A stretch of DNA of 64,000 bases from Vreelandella massiliensis (GTDB taxonomy: Bacteria > Pseudomonadota > Gammaproteobacteria > Pseudomonadales > Halomonadaceae), in the NCBI RefSeq assembly GCF_900155385.1, contig NZ_LT699745.1, forward strand, positions 773,720 to 837,719. Reading direction: 5' to 3'. The notes under the pieces were generated by a model that saw only the letters and a list, made by a program, of their open reading frames with translations, searched no databases and was not told the DNA's origin. Each line of letters begins with the position of its first letter. The stretch's first letter is position 1. The translations under genes were made by a program, and so were the position numbers. Positions 51,001 to 64,000 of the stretch are shown here, piece by piece.

Positions 51001-52120
51001 GCAGGTGGTCAACGGCGGTCCGCAGCTCAAGAAGGGCGATGTGCTCGACGAGGCGTACCTCGATGAGCTGCCGCGTCAGCAGTGGTTCAAACTGCGCATG
51101 CAGGATGAAACCTACAACGAGCTACTGGCTCAGGCCGATGAGCAGCTGGAAAACCGCCGCAAAGAGATGGACGAGCGCTTTGAAGATAAGAAGCGCAAGC
51201 TCACCCAGGGCGATGACCTGGCGCCGGGCGTGCTCAAGATCGTCAAGATCTATATGGCCGTGAAGCGTCGCATTCAGCCGGGTGACAAGATGGCCGGCCG
51301 TCACGGTAACAAAGGGGTTATCTCGGCGATCATGCCGGTCGAAGACATGCCCTTTGACGAGCAAGGCGAGTCGGTGGATGTCGTCCTCAACCCGCTGGGC
51401 GTACCGTCGCGCATGAACGTAGGGCAGGTATTGGAGACTCACCTGGGGATGGCGGCCCGCGGCTTGGGCGTCAAGATCGATGCCATGCTCCGCGACGCCC
51501 GCGAACAGCAAGTGGCAGAAATCCGCGACTTCCTGGGGGAGATCTACAACACGCCGGGTACCCGCGTGGAGGACATTAGTTCGCTGTCTGATGACGAAGT
51601 CATCGCGCTGGCGAAAAACCTCAAAGGCGGCGTGCCGATGGCGACACCGGTATTTGACGGCGCCCAAGAGCACGAAATCAAGCACCTGCTGCGTCTGGCG
51701 GATGTGCCTGATTCCGGTCAAATGACGCTTTACGACGGCCGTACCGGCGATGCCTTTGATCGCCCGGTCACCGTTGGCTACATGTACATGCTGAAGTTGA
51801 ACCACTTGGTGGACGATAAGATGCACGCCCGTTCTACCGGCTCTTACTCGCTGGTGACCCAGCAGCCGCTGGGCGGTAAGGCGCAGTTCGGTGGTCAGCG
51901 TTTCGGTGAGATGGAAGTGTGGGCGCTGGAAGCGTATGGCGCCGCCTATACACTACAAGAGATGCTTACCGTCAAATCGGACGACGTCGAAGGCCGCACC
52001 AAGATGTACAAGAACATCGTGGATGGCGACCACACTATGCAGGCAGGCATGCCGGAGTCCTTCAACGTTCTCGTGAAGGAAATCCGCTCGCTGGGCATCG
52101 ATATCGAGTTAGAGAGCTAG
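48044..52120 (+). CDS. rpoB: DNA-directed RNA polymerase subunit beta
   Basis: A 1358-residue catalytic subunit, usual length for gammaproteobacteria. The N-terminus is [20 protein letters not shown]. The rifampicin-pocket segment [20 protein letters not shown] (about residue 515-535), followed by [20 protein letters not shown], shows the sensitive-type D, H and S residues. C-terminal blocks are [20 protein letters not shown] and [20 protein letters not shown], ending LGIDIELES. rpoC follows after 10 bp. Confidence 0.99.
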   Translation: MAYSYTEKKRIRKDFGKLPQVMDVPYLLAIQLDSYYDFLQQDRSPDERHEVGLHAAFKSVFPIESFSGNAALEYVSYRFGTPAFDVKECQLRGVTYSAPLRVKVRLIIYDRDSSNKAIKDIKEQEVYMGEIPLMTENGTFVINGTERVIVSQLHRSPGVFFDHDKGKSHSSGKLLYSARVIPYRGSWLDFEFDPKDNVFVRIDRRRKLPASVLMRALGMSTEEILDEFFETTVFHIEKSGFSVELVPSRLRGETATFDIKDGEGNVIAEEGRRITQKHIRQLEKAGIERLEVPMEYLFGKTLAKDQVDTKTGELIVACNTEITPEVLERMAQGGITRIETLYTNDLDCGSFVSDTLKLDTTGSQLEALVEIYRMMRPGEPPTKEAAETLFHNLFFTEDRYDLSNVGRMKFNRRLRRDEDTGSGVLDRKDILDVLRELINIRNGFGDVDDIDHLGNRRIRCVGEMAENQFRVGLVRVERAVKERLSMAESEGLMPQDLINAKPVAAAVKEFFGSSQLSQFMDQNNPLSEVTHKRRVSALGPGGLTRERAGFEVRDVHATHYGRLCPIETPEGPNIGLINSLATYSHTNSYGFLETPYRKVVNSQVTDDVVHLSAIEEGDYVIAQASAAVDESNKLSDDLVQVRHRGETTFMRPEQVTLMDVSPRQVVSVAAALIPFLEHDDANRALMGANMQRQAVPTLRADKPLVGTGMERFVARDSGVCAVARRGGVIDSVDARRVVVRVNEDEIIGGEAGVDIYNLTKYVRSNQNTCMNQRPIVRPGDDVARGDILADGPSVDMGDLALGQNMRIAFMPWNGYNFEDSILLSERVAQEDRFTTIHIQELTCVSRDTKLGPEEITSDIPNVGESALGKLDEAGVVYIGAEVGPGDILVGKVTPKGETQLTPEEKLLRAIFGEKASDVKDTSLRAPTGMKGTVIDVQVFTRDGVEKDSRALSIERMQLDEVRKDLQETYRIAEDATFERLKRTLEGQVVNGGPQLKKGDVLDEAYLDELPRQQWFKLRMQDETYNELLAQADEQLENRRKEMDERFEDKKRKLTQGDDLAPGVLKIVKIYMAVKRRIQPGDKMAGRHGNKGVISAIMPVEDMPFDEQGESVDVVLNPLGVPSRMNVGQVLETHLGMAARGLGVKIDAMLRDAREQQVAEIRDFLGEIYNTPGTRVEDISSLSDDEVIALAKNLKGGVPMATPVFDGAQEHEIKHLLRLADVPDSGQMTLYDGRTGDAFDRPVTVGYMYMLKLNHLVDDKMHARSTGSYSLVTQQPLGGKAQFGGQRFGEMEVWALEAYGAAYTLQEMLTVKSDDVEGRTKMYKNIVDGDHTMQAGMPESFNVLVKEIRSLGIDIELES

Positions 52121-52130
52121 GAGCCGTCAA

Positions 52131-56348
<4,218 letters not shown>

Positions 56349-56397
56349 CCCCGTTGGCTTCAGGATTAGGCCGTGGCGATAGAACCGTCGACACGGC

Positions 56398-56427
56398 TTG
56401 ACGATCACTGGGGCGAACCATTAGAAT
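56398..56427 (+). promoter_or_regulatory. sigma-70 promoter of the str operon (rpsL)
   Basis: TTGACG (56398-56403), 18-bp spacer, TAGAAT (56422-56427), 78 bp before the rpsL start. Confidence 0.7.
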
Positions 56428-56505
56428 GCGCAGCCTTTAACAGTGGGGCGGGTGCGCCCGCACCCATTGGAAAGGCAAGGCAACCATTGGAGTCAGCTAC
56501 AGACT

Positions 56506-56880
56506 ATGGCAACGATTAATCAGCTAGTGCGCAAGCCGCGCAAGCGCCCCGTCACCAAGAGTGACGTGCCGGCGCTGCAGGCCTGCCCGCAAAAGCGCGG
56601 CGTCTGCACCCGCGTTTACACCACTACCCCGAAGAAGCCGAACTCGGCGTTGCGTAAGGTTTGCCGTGTGCGCCTGACCAACGGCTTTGAAGTCTCTTCT
56701 TACATCGGCGGTGAAGGCCACAACCTGCAAGAGCACTCCGTCGTGTTGATTCGCGGCGGTCGTGTTAAAGACTTGCCGGGTGTGCGTTATCACACCGTTC
56801 GCGGTGCGCTGGATACCTCGGGTGTTCAGAACCGTAAGCAGGGTCGTTCTAAGTACGGTACCAAGCGTCCGAAGGCTTAA
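56506..56880 (+). CDS. rpsL: 30S ribosomal protein S12
   Basis: A 124-residue decoding-centre protein. It starts [20 protein letters not shown]. The loop [20 protein letters not shown] keeps the lysine associated with streptomycin sensitivity, as does [20 protein letters not shown]. The start at 56506 gives the canonical N-terminus. First gene of the str operon. Confidence 0.98.
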   Translation: MATINQLVRKPRKRPVTKSDVPALQACPQKRGVCTRVYTTTPKKPNSALRKVCRVRLTNGFEVSSYIGGEGHNLQEHSVVLIRGGRVKDLPGVRYHTVRGALDTSGVQNRKQGRSKYGTKRPKA

Positions 56881-57032
56881 TTCGGTCGTCAAGGTTCGAG
56901 AGGTAGCCGCTTAAGGGCTACCAGGCAGTCAATACGAATATGATGGTCTGATAAGAGTAAGGTCGAGCGGTGCTTTTTGATCAGCGCGTGCGTCTCGGGT
57001 TTACCTGAAGGATCCTTAATTGAGGGCTTATC

Positions 57033-57503
57033 ATGCCTAGAAGAAGAGTTGTAGCGAAGCGCGAGATCCTGCCGGATCCGAAATTCGGAAGTGAGCGCCT
57101 AGCCAAGTTCATGAACCACCTGATGGTCAGCGGCAAGAAGTCCGTAGCTGAGCGCATCGTTTACGGTGCGCTGGACAAGGTTGCCGAGCGTAGTAAAGAA
57201 GAGCCGCTGGAGATCTTTGACAAGGCGCTGGAAACTATCCAGCCGATGGTCGAAGTGAAATCGCGCCGCGTCGGTGGTGCGACCTATCAGGTGCCGGTTG
57301 AAGTTCGTCCGTCTCGTCGTCAAGCGCTAGCGATGCGCTGGTTGGTTGACGCGGCGCGTCGTCGCGGTGAAAAAACGATGGTGCAGCGTCTGGCGGGTGA
57401 AATGCTGGATGCCGCTGAAGGCAAAGGCTCTGCGGTTAAGAAGCGCGAAGACGTGCACCGTATGGCAGAAGCCAACAAGGCGTTCTCTCACTATCGTTTC
57501 TAA
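57033..57503 (+). CDS. rpsG: 30S ribosomal protein S7
   Basis: A 156-residue primary 16S rRNA-binding protein. It starts [20 protein letters not shown] and contains [40 protein letters not shown] and ALRWLV-type sequence. Second gene of the str operon, 152 bp after rpsL. Confidence 0.98.
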   Translation: MPRRRVVAKREILPDPKFGSERLAKFMNHLMVSGKKSVAERIVYGALDKVAERSKEEPLEIFDKALETIQPMVEVKSRRVGGATYQVPVEVRPSRRQALAMRWLVDAARRRGEKTMVQRLAGEMLDAAEGKGSAVKKREDVHRMAEANKAFSHYRF

Positions 57504-57611
57504 GCTCGAATGTTTTTGATGTGCTGCTTGGGTGGTGGCAATGGTTTGTCACTGTAAGACCAAGCGCATATCGCAACATTTCGCGCATTGCCAACAACGG
57601 GAGTTATCACC

Positions 57612-59735
57612 GTGGCACGCAAGACTCCACTAAATCGCTACCGCAATATCGGTATCGTCGCTCACGTTGACGCGGGTAAAACCACGACAACCGAGCGCGT
57701 ATTGTTCTATACCGGCCTGTCGCACAAGGTGGGTGAAGTTCATGATGGCGCCGCCACCATGGACTGGATGGAGCAGGAGCAGGAGCGTGGTATTACCATC
57801 ACCTCTGCTGCGACCACCTGCTTCTGGCAAGGTATGAGCAAGCAGTTCGATGAGCACCGCATCAATATCATCGATACCCCAGGGCACGTTGACTTCACCA
57901 TCGAGGTCGAGCGTTCCTTGCGCGTACTCGATGGTGCTGTTGTCGTTCTGTGTGGCTCCTCCGGTGTTCAGCCGCAGACCGAAACCGTTTGGCGTCAGGC
58001 CAATAAGTACGAAGTGCCGCGCATGGTCTTCGTCAACAAGATGGACCGCACCGGTGCCGACTTCTTCATGGTCGTTGATCAGCTGAAGGAGCGCCTGGGC
58101 GCGAACGCCGTGCCGATCCAGATTAACTGGGGCACGGAAGAGGACTTTAAAGGCGTCATTGACCTGATTCAGATGAAAGCTATCTTGTGGGATGAAGATA
58201 GCCTGGGGATGAATTACGACCTGGTCGATATCCCGGCGGATCTGCAAGAGACTGCCGAGAAGTACCGCGAAGAGATGGTCGAAGCGGCTGCCGAAGCGTC
58301 TGAAGAATTGATGGACAAATACCTCGAAGAAGGTGAGTTGACCATTGATGAAATCAAGGCCGGTCTTCGCCGTCGTACGCTCGATAACGAAATCGTCCTG
58401 GTGACCTGCGGCTCCGCGTTCAAGAACAAAGGCGTTCAGGCGGTACTCGACTGTGTTATCGAGTACATGCCGTCTCCGACCGAAGTTAAAGCGATCGAAG
58501 GCGAGCTGGACGACAAAGAGGGCACGGTTGATACACGCGAAGCCGATGACAGTGCGCCTTTCGCCGCGCTGGCATTTAAAATCGCCACCGACCCGTTCGT
58601 GGGTACTTTGACCTTTATTCGCGTTTACTCGGGCGTGTTGAACTCCGGCGACGGGGTATACAACTCGGTCAAGAGCAAAAAAGAGCGTGTGGGTCGTATC
58701 GTTCAGATGCACTCCAACTCGCGCGAAGAGATCAAAGAAGTGCGTGCTGGCGACATCGCCGCCTGTATCGGTCTAAAAGATGTCACCACCGGCGACACGC
58801 TGTGTGATATCAACCACAAGATCGTGCTTGAGCGCATGGAGTTCCCGGATCCGGTCATCTCGGTTGCCGTTGAGCCGAAGTCCAAGGCCGATCAAGAGAA
58901 GATGGGCGTTGCGCTGGGCAAACTGGCTCAGGAAGATCCGTCCTTCCAGGTTAAGACCGACGAAGAGACCGGTCAGACCATCATCTCGGGTATGGGTGAG
59001 CTGCACCTCGATATCATCGTTGACCGCATGCGTCGCGAGTTCAAGGTGGAAGCCAACATCGGTAAGCCGCAGGTGGCCTACCGTGAAACCATTCGCGGCA
59101 GCGTCGAGCAGGAAGGCAAGTTCGTACGCCAGTCCGGTGGTCGCGGTCAGTACGGTCACGTCGTGTTGCGTATCGAACCGCTGACTTATGAAGAGAAAGG
59201 CGAAGGGGATGACGAAATCTTCTTCAAATTTAACTCTGAAATCGTGGGCGGCGTGGTTCCCAAGGAATACGTCCCGGCGGTAGAGAAAGGGGCTTTCGAG
59301 CAGCTGCAAAACGGTGTCATCGCGGGTTACCCGATGATCGACGTTAAGGTCACGCTGTTTGACGGTTCCTACCATGACGTGGACTCTAACGAGACCGCGT
59401 TTAAGATTGCCTCTTCTATGGCAGTCAAAGAAGGTGCCAAGAAGGCGAAAGCCGTGCTGCTGGAACCGGTGATGAAGGTCGAGGTCGTGACCCCCGAAGA
59501 GTTTATGGGTGACGTCATGGGCGACCTGAACCGTCGTCGCGGTCTGGTGCAGGGCATGGATGACTCTTCCTCCGGTAAAGTCATCCGCGCAACGGTACCG
59601 CTGGGTGAGATGTTCGGTTACGCAACCGATCTGCGCTCTCAAACCCAGGGCCGTGCGAGCTACTCCATGGAGTTCGCGAAGTACGACGAGGCGCCCTCCA
59701 GCGTCGTAGAAGCCGTCATCAACCAAAACGGTTAA
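57612..59735 (+). CDS. fusA: elongation factor G
   Basis: The translocation GTPase. GTG start at 57612 ([20 protein letters not shown]) behind GGGAG; the in-frame ATG at 57588 would add eight unconserved residues. G1 is [15 protein letters not shown], switch [16 protein letters not shown]3 [15 protein letters not shown] and G4 [13 protein letters not shown]. Domain IV has [20 protein letters not shown] and [10 protein letters not shown], and domain [20 protein letters not shown]. 707 residues, full length. Confidence 0.98.
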   Translation: MARKTPLNRYRNIGIVAHVDAGKTTTTERVLFYTGLSHKVGEVHDGAATMDWMEQEQERGITITSAATTCFWQGMSKQFDEHRINIIDTPGHVDFTIEVERSLRVLDGAVVVLCGSSGVQPQTETVWRQANKYEVPRMVFVNKMDRTGADFFMVVDQLKERLGANAVPIQINWGTEEDFKGVIDLIQMKAILWDEDSLGMNYDLVDIPADLQETAEKYREEMVEAAAEASEELMDKYLEEGELTIDEIKAGLRRRTLDNEIVLVTCGSAFKNKGVQAVLDCVIEYMPSPTEVKAIEGELDDKEGTVDTREADDSAPFAALAFKIATDPFVGTLTFIRVYSGVLNSGDGVYNSVKSKKERVGRIVQMHSNSREEIKEVRAGDIAACIGLKDVTTGDTLCDINHKIVLERMEFPDPVISVAVEPKSKADQEKMGVALGKLAQEDPSFQVKTDEETGQTIISGMGELHLDIIVDRMRREFKVEANIGKPQVAYRETIRGSVEQEGKFVRQSGGRGQYGHVVLRIEPLTYEEKGEGDDEIFFKFNSEIVGGVVPKEYVPAVEKGAFEQLQNGVIAGYPMIDVKVTLFDGSYHDVDSNETAFKIASSMAVKEGAKKAKAVLLEPVMKVEVVTPEEFMGDVMGDLNRRRGLVQGMDDSSSGKVIRATVPLGEMFGYATDLRSQTQGRASYSMEFAKYDEAPSSVVEAVINQNG

Positions 59736-59764
59736 CCGTTAGCTAACGTAAAGAGGTTATAGCA

Positions 59765-60958
59765 GTGGCTAAGGAAAAATTTGAACGCTCCAAACCGCAT
59801 ATTAACGTCGGTACCATCGGTCACGTTGACCACGGTAAAACGACCCTGACTGCGGCCCTGACTCGCGTTTCTGCTGAGGTTTTCGGCGGCGACTGGCGCG
59901 AGTTCGATACCATCGATAACGCTCCTGAAGAGCGCGAGCGTGGTATCACCATCGCAACGTCCCACGTTGAGTACCAGTCAGAAGAGCGCCACTACGCGCA
60001 CGTTGACTGCCCGGGACACGCTGACTACGTCAAAAACATGATCACCGGTGCCGCCCAGATGGACGGTGCGATCCTGGTATGTTCCGCCGCTGACGGCCCG
60101 ATGCCGCAGACGCGTGAGCACATCCTGCTGTCTCGTCAGGTTGGCGTTCCGTTCATCGTTGTGTTCCTGAACAAAGCGGACATGGTCGATGACGAAGAGC
60201 TCCTCGAGCTGGTCGAAATGGAAGTACGTGAACTCCTGAGCGAGTACGACTTCCCGGGTGACGACACCCCGATCATCACCGGTTCTGCCCTGATGGCGCT
60301 GGAAGGTAAAGACGACAACGGCATGGGTACAACCGCTGTTGCTAACCTGATCAAGGCGCTGGACGAGTACATTCCGGAGCCGGAGCGTGCGATCGATCAG
60401 CCGTTCCTGATGCCGATCGAAGACGTCTTCTCTATCTCTGGTCGTGGCACCGTTGTGACCGGTCGTGTAGAGCGCGGTATCGTGAAGGCCGGTGAAGAAG
60501 TGGAAATCGTGGGTATCCGCGACACCACCAAAACCACCGTTACCGGCGTTGAAATGTTCCGTAAGCTGCTCGACGAAGGTCGTGCGGGCGAGAACGTTGG
60601 TGCACTGCTGCGCGGTACTAAGCGTGACGACGTAGAGCGTGGTCAGGTACTGGCCAAGCCGGGCACCATTACGCCGCACACCGTTTTCGAAGCGGAAGTT
60701 TACGTCCTGTCCAAAGAAGAAGGTGGTCGTCACACGCCGTTCTTCAAAGGCTATCGTCCGCAGTTCTACTTCCGTACCACTGACGTTACCGGTACGTGTG
60801 AGCTGCCGGAAGGCGTTGAGATGGTCATGCCGGGCGACAACGTGAAAATGGTTGTTACCCTGATCGCGCCGATCGCGATGGACGAAGGTCTGCGCTTCGC
60901 GATCCGTGAAGGCGGTCGTACTGTCGGTGCTGGCGTTGTCGCCAAAATCGTACAGTAA
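59765..60958 (+). CDS. tuf: elongation factor Tu
   Basis: Delivers aminoacyl-tRNA to the ribosome. A 397-residue protein with GTG start at 59765, 29 bp after fusA. G1 is [15 protein letters not shown], switch [17 protein letters not shown]3 [20 protein letters not shown] and G4 [12 protein letters not shown]-terminus [15 protein letters not shown]. This is the only tuf in the window; the copy often found between tRNA-Thr and tRNA-Trp is absent here. Confidence 0.99.
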   Translation: MAKEKFERSKPHINVGTIGHVDHGKTTLTAALTRVSAEVFGGDWREFDTIDNAPEERERGITIATSHVEYQSEERHYAHVDCPGHADYVKNMITGAAQMDGAILVCSAADGPMPQTREHILLSRQVGVPFIVVFLNKADMVDDEELLELVEMEVRELLSEYDFPGDDTPIITGSALMALEGKDDNGMGTTAVANLIKALDEYIPEPERAIDQPFLMPIEDVFSISGRGTVVTGRVERGIVKAGEEVEIVGIRDTTKTTVTGVEMFRKLLDEGRAGENVGALLRGTKRDDVERGQVLAKPGTITPHTVFEAEVYVLSKEEGGRHTPFFKGYRPQFYFRTTDVTGTCELPEGVEMVMPGDNVKMVVTLIAPIAMDEGLRFAIREGGRTVGAGVVAKIVQ

Positions 60959-60975
60959 GAAGATCCTTTAGGATC

Positions 60976-61002
60976 AAAGGGGGCTCTTATGAGCCCCCTT
61001 TT
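60976..61002 (+). terminator. Rho-independent terminator after tuf
   Basis: AAAGGGGGCTC-ttat-GAGCCCCCTTTT, 18 bp after the tuf stop, closing the str operon. Confidence 0.92.
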
Positions 61003-61036
61003 CTACGCATCAGCGAGACGCTTGGCTGAGAAACGT

Positions 61037-61065
61037 TTGACATGCCTCGCTGGCGTGCCTATAAT
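61037..61065 (+). promoter_or_regulatory. consensus sigma-70 promoter of the S10 operon
   Basis: Perfect TTGACA (61037-61042), 17-bp spacer, perfect TATAAT (61060-61065), 65 bp before rpsJ. The leader is too short for an E. coli-like L4-binding S10 leader. Confidence 0.92.
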
Positions 61066-61129
61066 GCGCATCCTTTGAATGCGTGGGTAGACGGCTCGCG
61101 CCGTCGACATCCATTGGAGTTTAAGGCAA

Positions 61130-61441
61130 ATGCAGAACCAGAAGATTCGCATTCGGTTGAAAGCATTCGACCACCGCCTGATCGATCAGTCCACTGCGGA
61201 GATCGTTGAAACCGCAAAGCGCACTGGTGCTCAGGTTCGTGGCCCGATCCCGCTGCCGACCAATCGCGAGCGCTACACCATACTGATTTCGCCGCACGTC
61301 AACAAAGATGCGCGTGACCAGTATGAGATTCGCACTCACAAGCGTGTGCTCGATATCGTTGAGCCCACTGAGAAAACAGTTGACGCGCTGATGAAGCTCG
61401 ATCTCGCCGCAGGCGTAGACGTGCAAATCAAGCTCGACTAA
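61130..61441 (+). CDS. rpsJ: 30S ribosomal protein S10
   Basis: A 103-residue protein, also NusE in antitermination. It starts [20 protein letters not shown] and contains [20 protein letters not shown] and [26 protein letters not shown] precedes the ATG. First gene of the S10 operon. Confidence 0.98.
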   Translation: MQNQKIRIRLKAFDHRLIDQSTAEIVETAKRTGAQVRGPIPLPTNRERYTILISPHVNKDARDQYEIRTHKRVLDIVEPTEKTVDALMKLDLAAGVDVQIKLD

Positions 61442-61605
61442 TCACACTAGACACTCGCGGCCCAGCGCTTTTCATCACATCGATACGCACGATACGAAAA
61501 GCAGCAGCCGCCGCGCCGTGAGGCGCCACACAATGTGCTAGTGGAATGCTCTGGAAAGGGCAGCCATAGCGGGTGATAGCCCCGTACACTATAGGAGAAC
61601 TGAGA

Positions 61606-62244
61606 ATGACTATCGGTTTGGTCGGTAAAAAGGCCGGGATGACCCGCGTCTTTACCGAAGACGGTGCATCAGTGCCCGTAACCGTTATTGAAGTTGATCC
61701 TAACCGTGTTACACGCGTTAAGTCTGTCGAGTCCGACGGCTACGCGGCGGTTCAGGTAACAACTGGCTCTCGTAAAGCGAAGCACCTCACCAAAGCGCAA
61801 GCGGGTCAGTTTGCCAAGGCGGGTGTTGAAGCTGGTCGTAAATTGATGGAGTTCCGCCTGGAAGAAGGCGAGCAAGCTCCTGAAGTTGGCGGCGAACTCA
61901 CCGTATCCCTCTTCGAAGCTGGTCAGATGATCGATGTGACCGGTACCTCTAAGGGTAAAGGTTTCCAGGGTGCTGTTAAGCGCTGGAATTTCCGTACCCA
62001 AGACAATACCCACGGTAACTCCCTGTCGCACCGCGCGCCGGGTTCCATCGGCATGTGTCAAACGCCGGGTCGCGTATTCAAAGGCAAGAAAATGGCCGGT
62101 CAGATGGGCAATGTCCGTTGCACCGTGCAGAGCCTTGAAATCGTCCGTGTCGACGCCGAGCGCAACCTGCTGCTAATCAAGGGCGCCGTTCCGGGAGCAA
62201 CCGGCAGCGACGTTATCGTTCGCAGCGCCGTGAAAGCTGGCTGA
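61606..62244 (+). CDS. rplC: 50S ribosomal protein L3
   Basis: A 212-residue protein near the peptidyl-transferase centre. It starts [20 protein letters not shown] behind AGGAG; the central extension has [20 protein letters not shown] and [20 protein letters not shown]. The start at 61606 gives the family N-terminus. A 164-bp gap without an ORF separates it from rpsJ. Confidence 0.97.
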   Translation: MTIGLVGKKAGMTRVFTEDGASVPVTVIEVDPNRVTRVKSVESDGYAAVQVTTGSRKAKHLTKAQAGQFAKAGVEAGRKLMEFRLEEGEQAPEVGGELTVSLFEAGQMIDVTGTSKGKGFQGAVKRWNFRTQDNTHGNSLSHRAPGSIGMCQTPGRVFKGKKMAGQMGNVRCTVQSLEIVRVDAERNLLLIKGAVPGATGSDVIVRSAVKAG

Positions 62245-62258
62245 AGGGGATATTACCA

Positions 62259-62864
62259 ATGAATCTGAATCTTGCTGCAGGCGCGGGTACCGTTGAAGTA
62301 GCCGACGCCACTTTTGGCAAAGAATTCAATGAGGCGCTGGTTCATCAGGTTGTCACTGCTTATTTAGCCGGTGGTCGCCAGGGAACACGCGCACAGAAAA
62401 ACCGTTCTGAAGTTCGCGGTGGCGGTAAGAAGCCGTGGCGTCAGAAGGGTACCGGTCGCGCACGCGCCGGCACTATCCGTTCTCCGCTGTGGCGCAGCGG
62501 CGGCGTTACCTTCGCGGCGCGTCCGCAAGACTACACCCAGAAGGTAAACCGCAAGATGTACCGCGCGGCGATGCGCTCCATTCTCTCTGAGCTGGTGCGC
62601 CAAGAGCGCTTGGTCGCAGTGGATGAGTTCACCGTTGAAGCGCCGAAGACCAAGCAGGTCGCTGCCAAGCTGAAAGAGTTGGATCTGGAAAAAGTACTGA
62701 TCATCACCGAAGAGGTTGATGAGAAGCTCTACTTGGCCGCGCGCAATCTTCCCCATGTCGACGTGGTGGATGTTGCAGCCGCTGATCCGGTGAGCCTGGT
62801 CGCCTTTGATAAGGTGTTGGTCACCGTCTCCGCCCTGCGTAAATTCGAGGAGAAGCTGGCATGA
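62259..62864 (+). CDS. rplD: 50S ribosomal protein L4
   Basis: A 201-residue protein with the long loop lining the exit tunnel: [20 protein letters not shown] followed by [21 protein letters not shown]-terminus [10 protein letters not shown]. Overlaps rplW by 4 bp (ATGA). Confidence 0.98.
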   Translation: MNLNLAAGAGTVEVADATFGKEFNEALVHQVVTAYLAGGRQGTRAQKNRSEVRGGGKKPWRQKGTGRARAGTIRSPLWRSGGVTFAARPQDYTQKVNRKMYRAAMRSILSELVRQERLVAVDEFTVEAPKTKQVAAKLKELDLEKVLIITEEVDEKLYLAARNLPHVDVVDVAAADPVSLVAFDKVLVTVSALRKFEEKLA

Positions 62865-63157
62865 ACCAAGAACGCGTATTCAAGGTTCTGCTTGGGCCGC
62901 ACGTGACCGAAAAGGCCGCGATGGCAGCAGAGCGCAATCAGTACGTTTTCAAAGTGGCGAGCGACGCTACCAAGCCTGAGATCAAAAAAGCCGTTGAGGC
63001 GCTGTTCGGCAAGAAAGTCGACCGCGTTCAGACGCTAAACGTCAAAGGCAAGACCAAGCGTACCGCACACGGCGTTGGCATGCGTAAAGGGTATCGCAAA
63101 GCGTATGTCACCCTGGCCGCGGGCGAAACGCTCGAAGACTTCTCTGGCGCCGAATAA
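62861..63157 (+). CDS. rplW: 50S ribosomal protein L23
   Basis: A 98-residue exit-site protein, docking site for trigger factor and SRP. It starts [20 protein letters not shown] and contains [20 protein letters not shown] and [20 protein letters not shown]. Translationally coupled to rplD. Confidence 0.98.
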   Translation: MNQERVFKVLLGPHVTEKAAMAAERNQYVFKVASDATKPEIKKAVEALFGKKVDRVQTLNVKGKTKRTAHGVGMRKGYRKAYVTLAAGETLEDFSGAE

Positions 63158-63174
63158 GGGCAGGAGTACGGATA

Positions 63175-64000
<826 letters not shown>

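Noticed and set aside
56370-56397. Hairpin GCCGTG/CACGGC after rpoC considered as the rpoBC terminator
   Set aside because: Six-bp stem, 16-base loop and no T run; transcription may instead read into the str operon.
61066-61129. S10 leader with L4 binding, as in E. coli
   Set aside because: Only about 60 bases separate the consensus promoter from rpsJ, too short for the known multi-hairpin S10 leader.

Overview
The window looks like a chromosomal segment of a GC-rich, moderately halophilic gammaproteobacterium, most likely Halomonadaceae (Halomonas or a close relative). Pointers are an NhaD-type Na+/H+ antiporter, acidic protein compositions, a LIV-type ABC system beside an NSS-type sodium-coupled transporter, and the order birA-coaX-tRNAs-secE-nusG-rplKAJL-rpoBC-rpsL-rpsG-fusA-tuf-S10 operon. 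This is inferred from protein character and gene order; no database was searched.

Layout. (1) 1-3260: gpmI (last residues cut by the window edge) diverges from a membrane rhodanese, followed by secB and a broken rsmE. (2) 3260-8830: a scarred accessory stretch. It holds an Rpn nuclease 5' stump fused to the rsmE break, an intact cysQ, a 113-bp tandem duplication carrying an IS110 remnant, a MazEF-type toxin-antitoxin pair with a palindromic operator, a full Rpn nuclease with a detached tail copy, partial duplicates of neighbouring genes, REP-like 'TTCGACAAGCTCAG' repeats, a ZipA-like membrane protein and a coiled-coil protein. (3) 8830-17180: two tandem fliD paralogues, each with a sigma-28-like promoter, then a beta-CASP nuclease, nhaD and a PAS-GGDEF-EAL protein that also has a sigma-28-like promoter upstream. 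(4) 17180-27090: a ten-gene light/oxidative-stress type cluster. It comprises DUF2878, a Cfa-family methyltransferase, DUF1365, an FAD oxidoreductase, an SDR, an NTF2-like protein, photolyase, a MerR/LitR regulator lacking the cobalamin ligand, a second FAD oxidoreductase and a divergent epimerase. (5) 27090-41650: rapA, an Lgt-half/TlpA fusion, a DASS transporter, a LIV-type binding protein facing its permease and ATPase genes, an NSS transporter and typA. (6) 41790-64000: birA, coaX, four tRNAs, and the secE-nusG, ribosomal protein, RNA polymerase, str and S10 operons, ending inside rplB.

The most notable points are the LitR-type cluster, with TTGTACAA boxes in front of a regulator that has apparently lost B12 binding; the possible tie of an orphan fliD pair and a c-di-GMP enzyme to FliA; the Lgt-TlpA fusion; and the rearranged island, where pieces of cysQ, Rpn and coiled-coil genes are duplicated and truncated around REP-like repeats.
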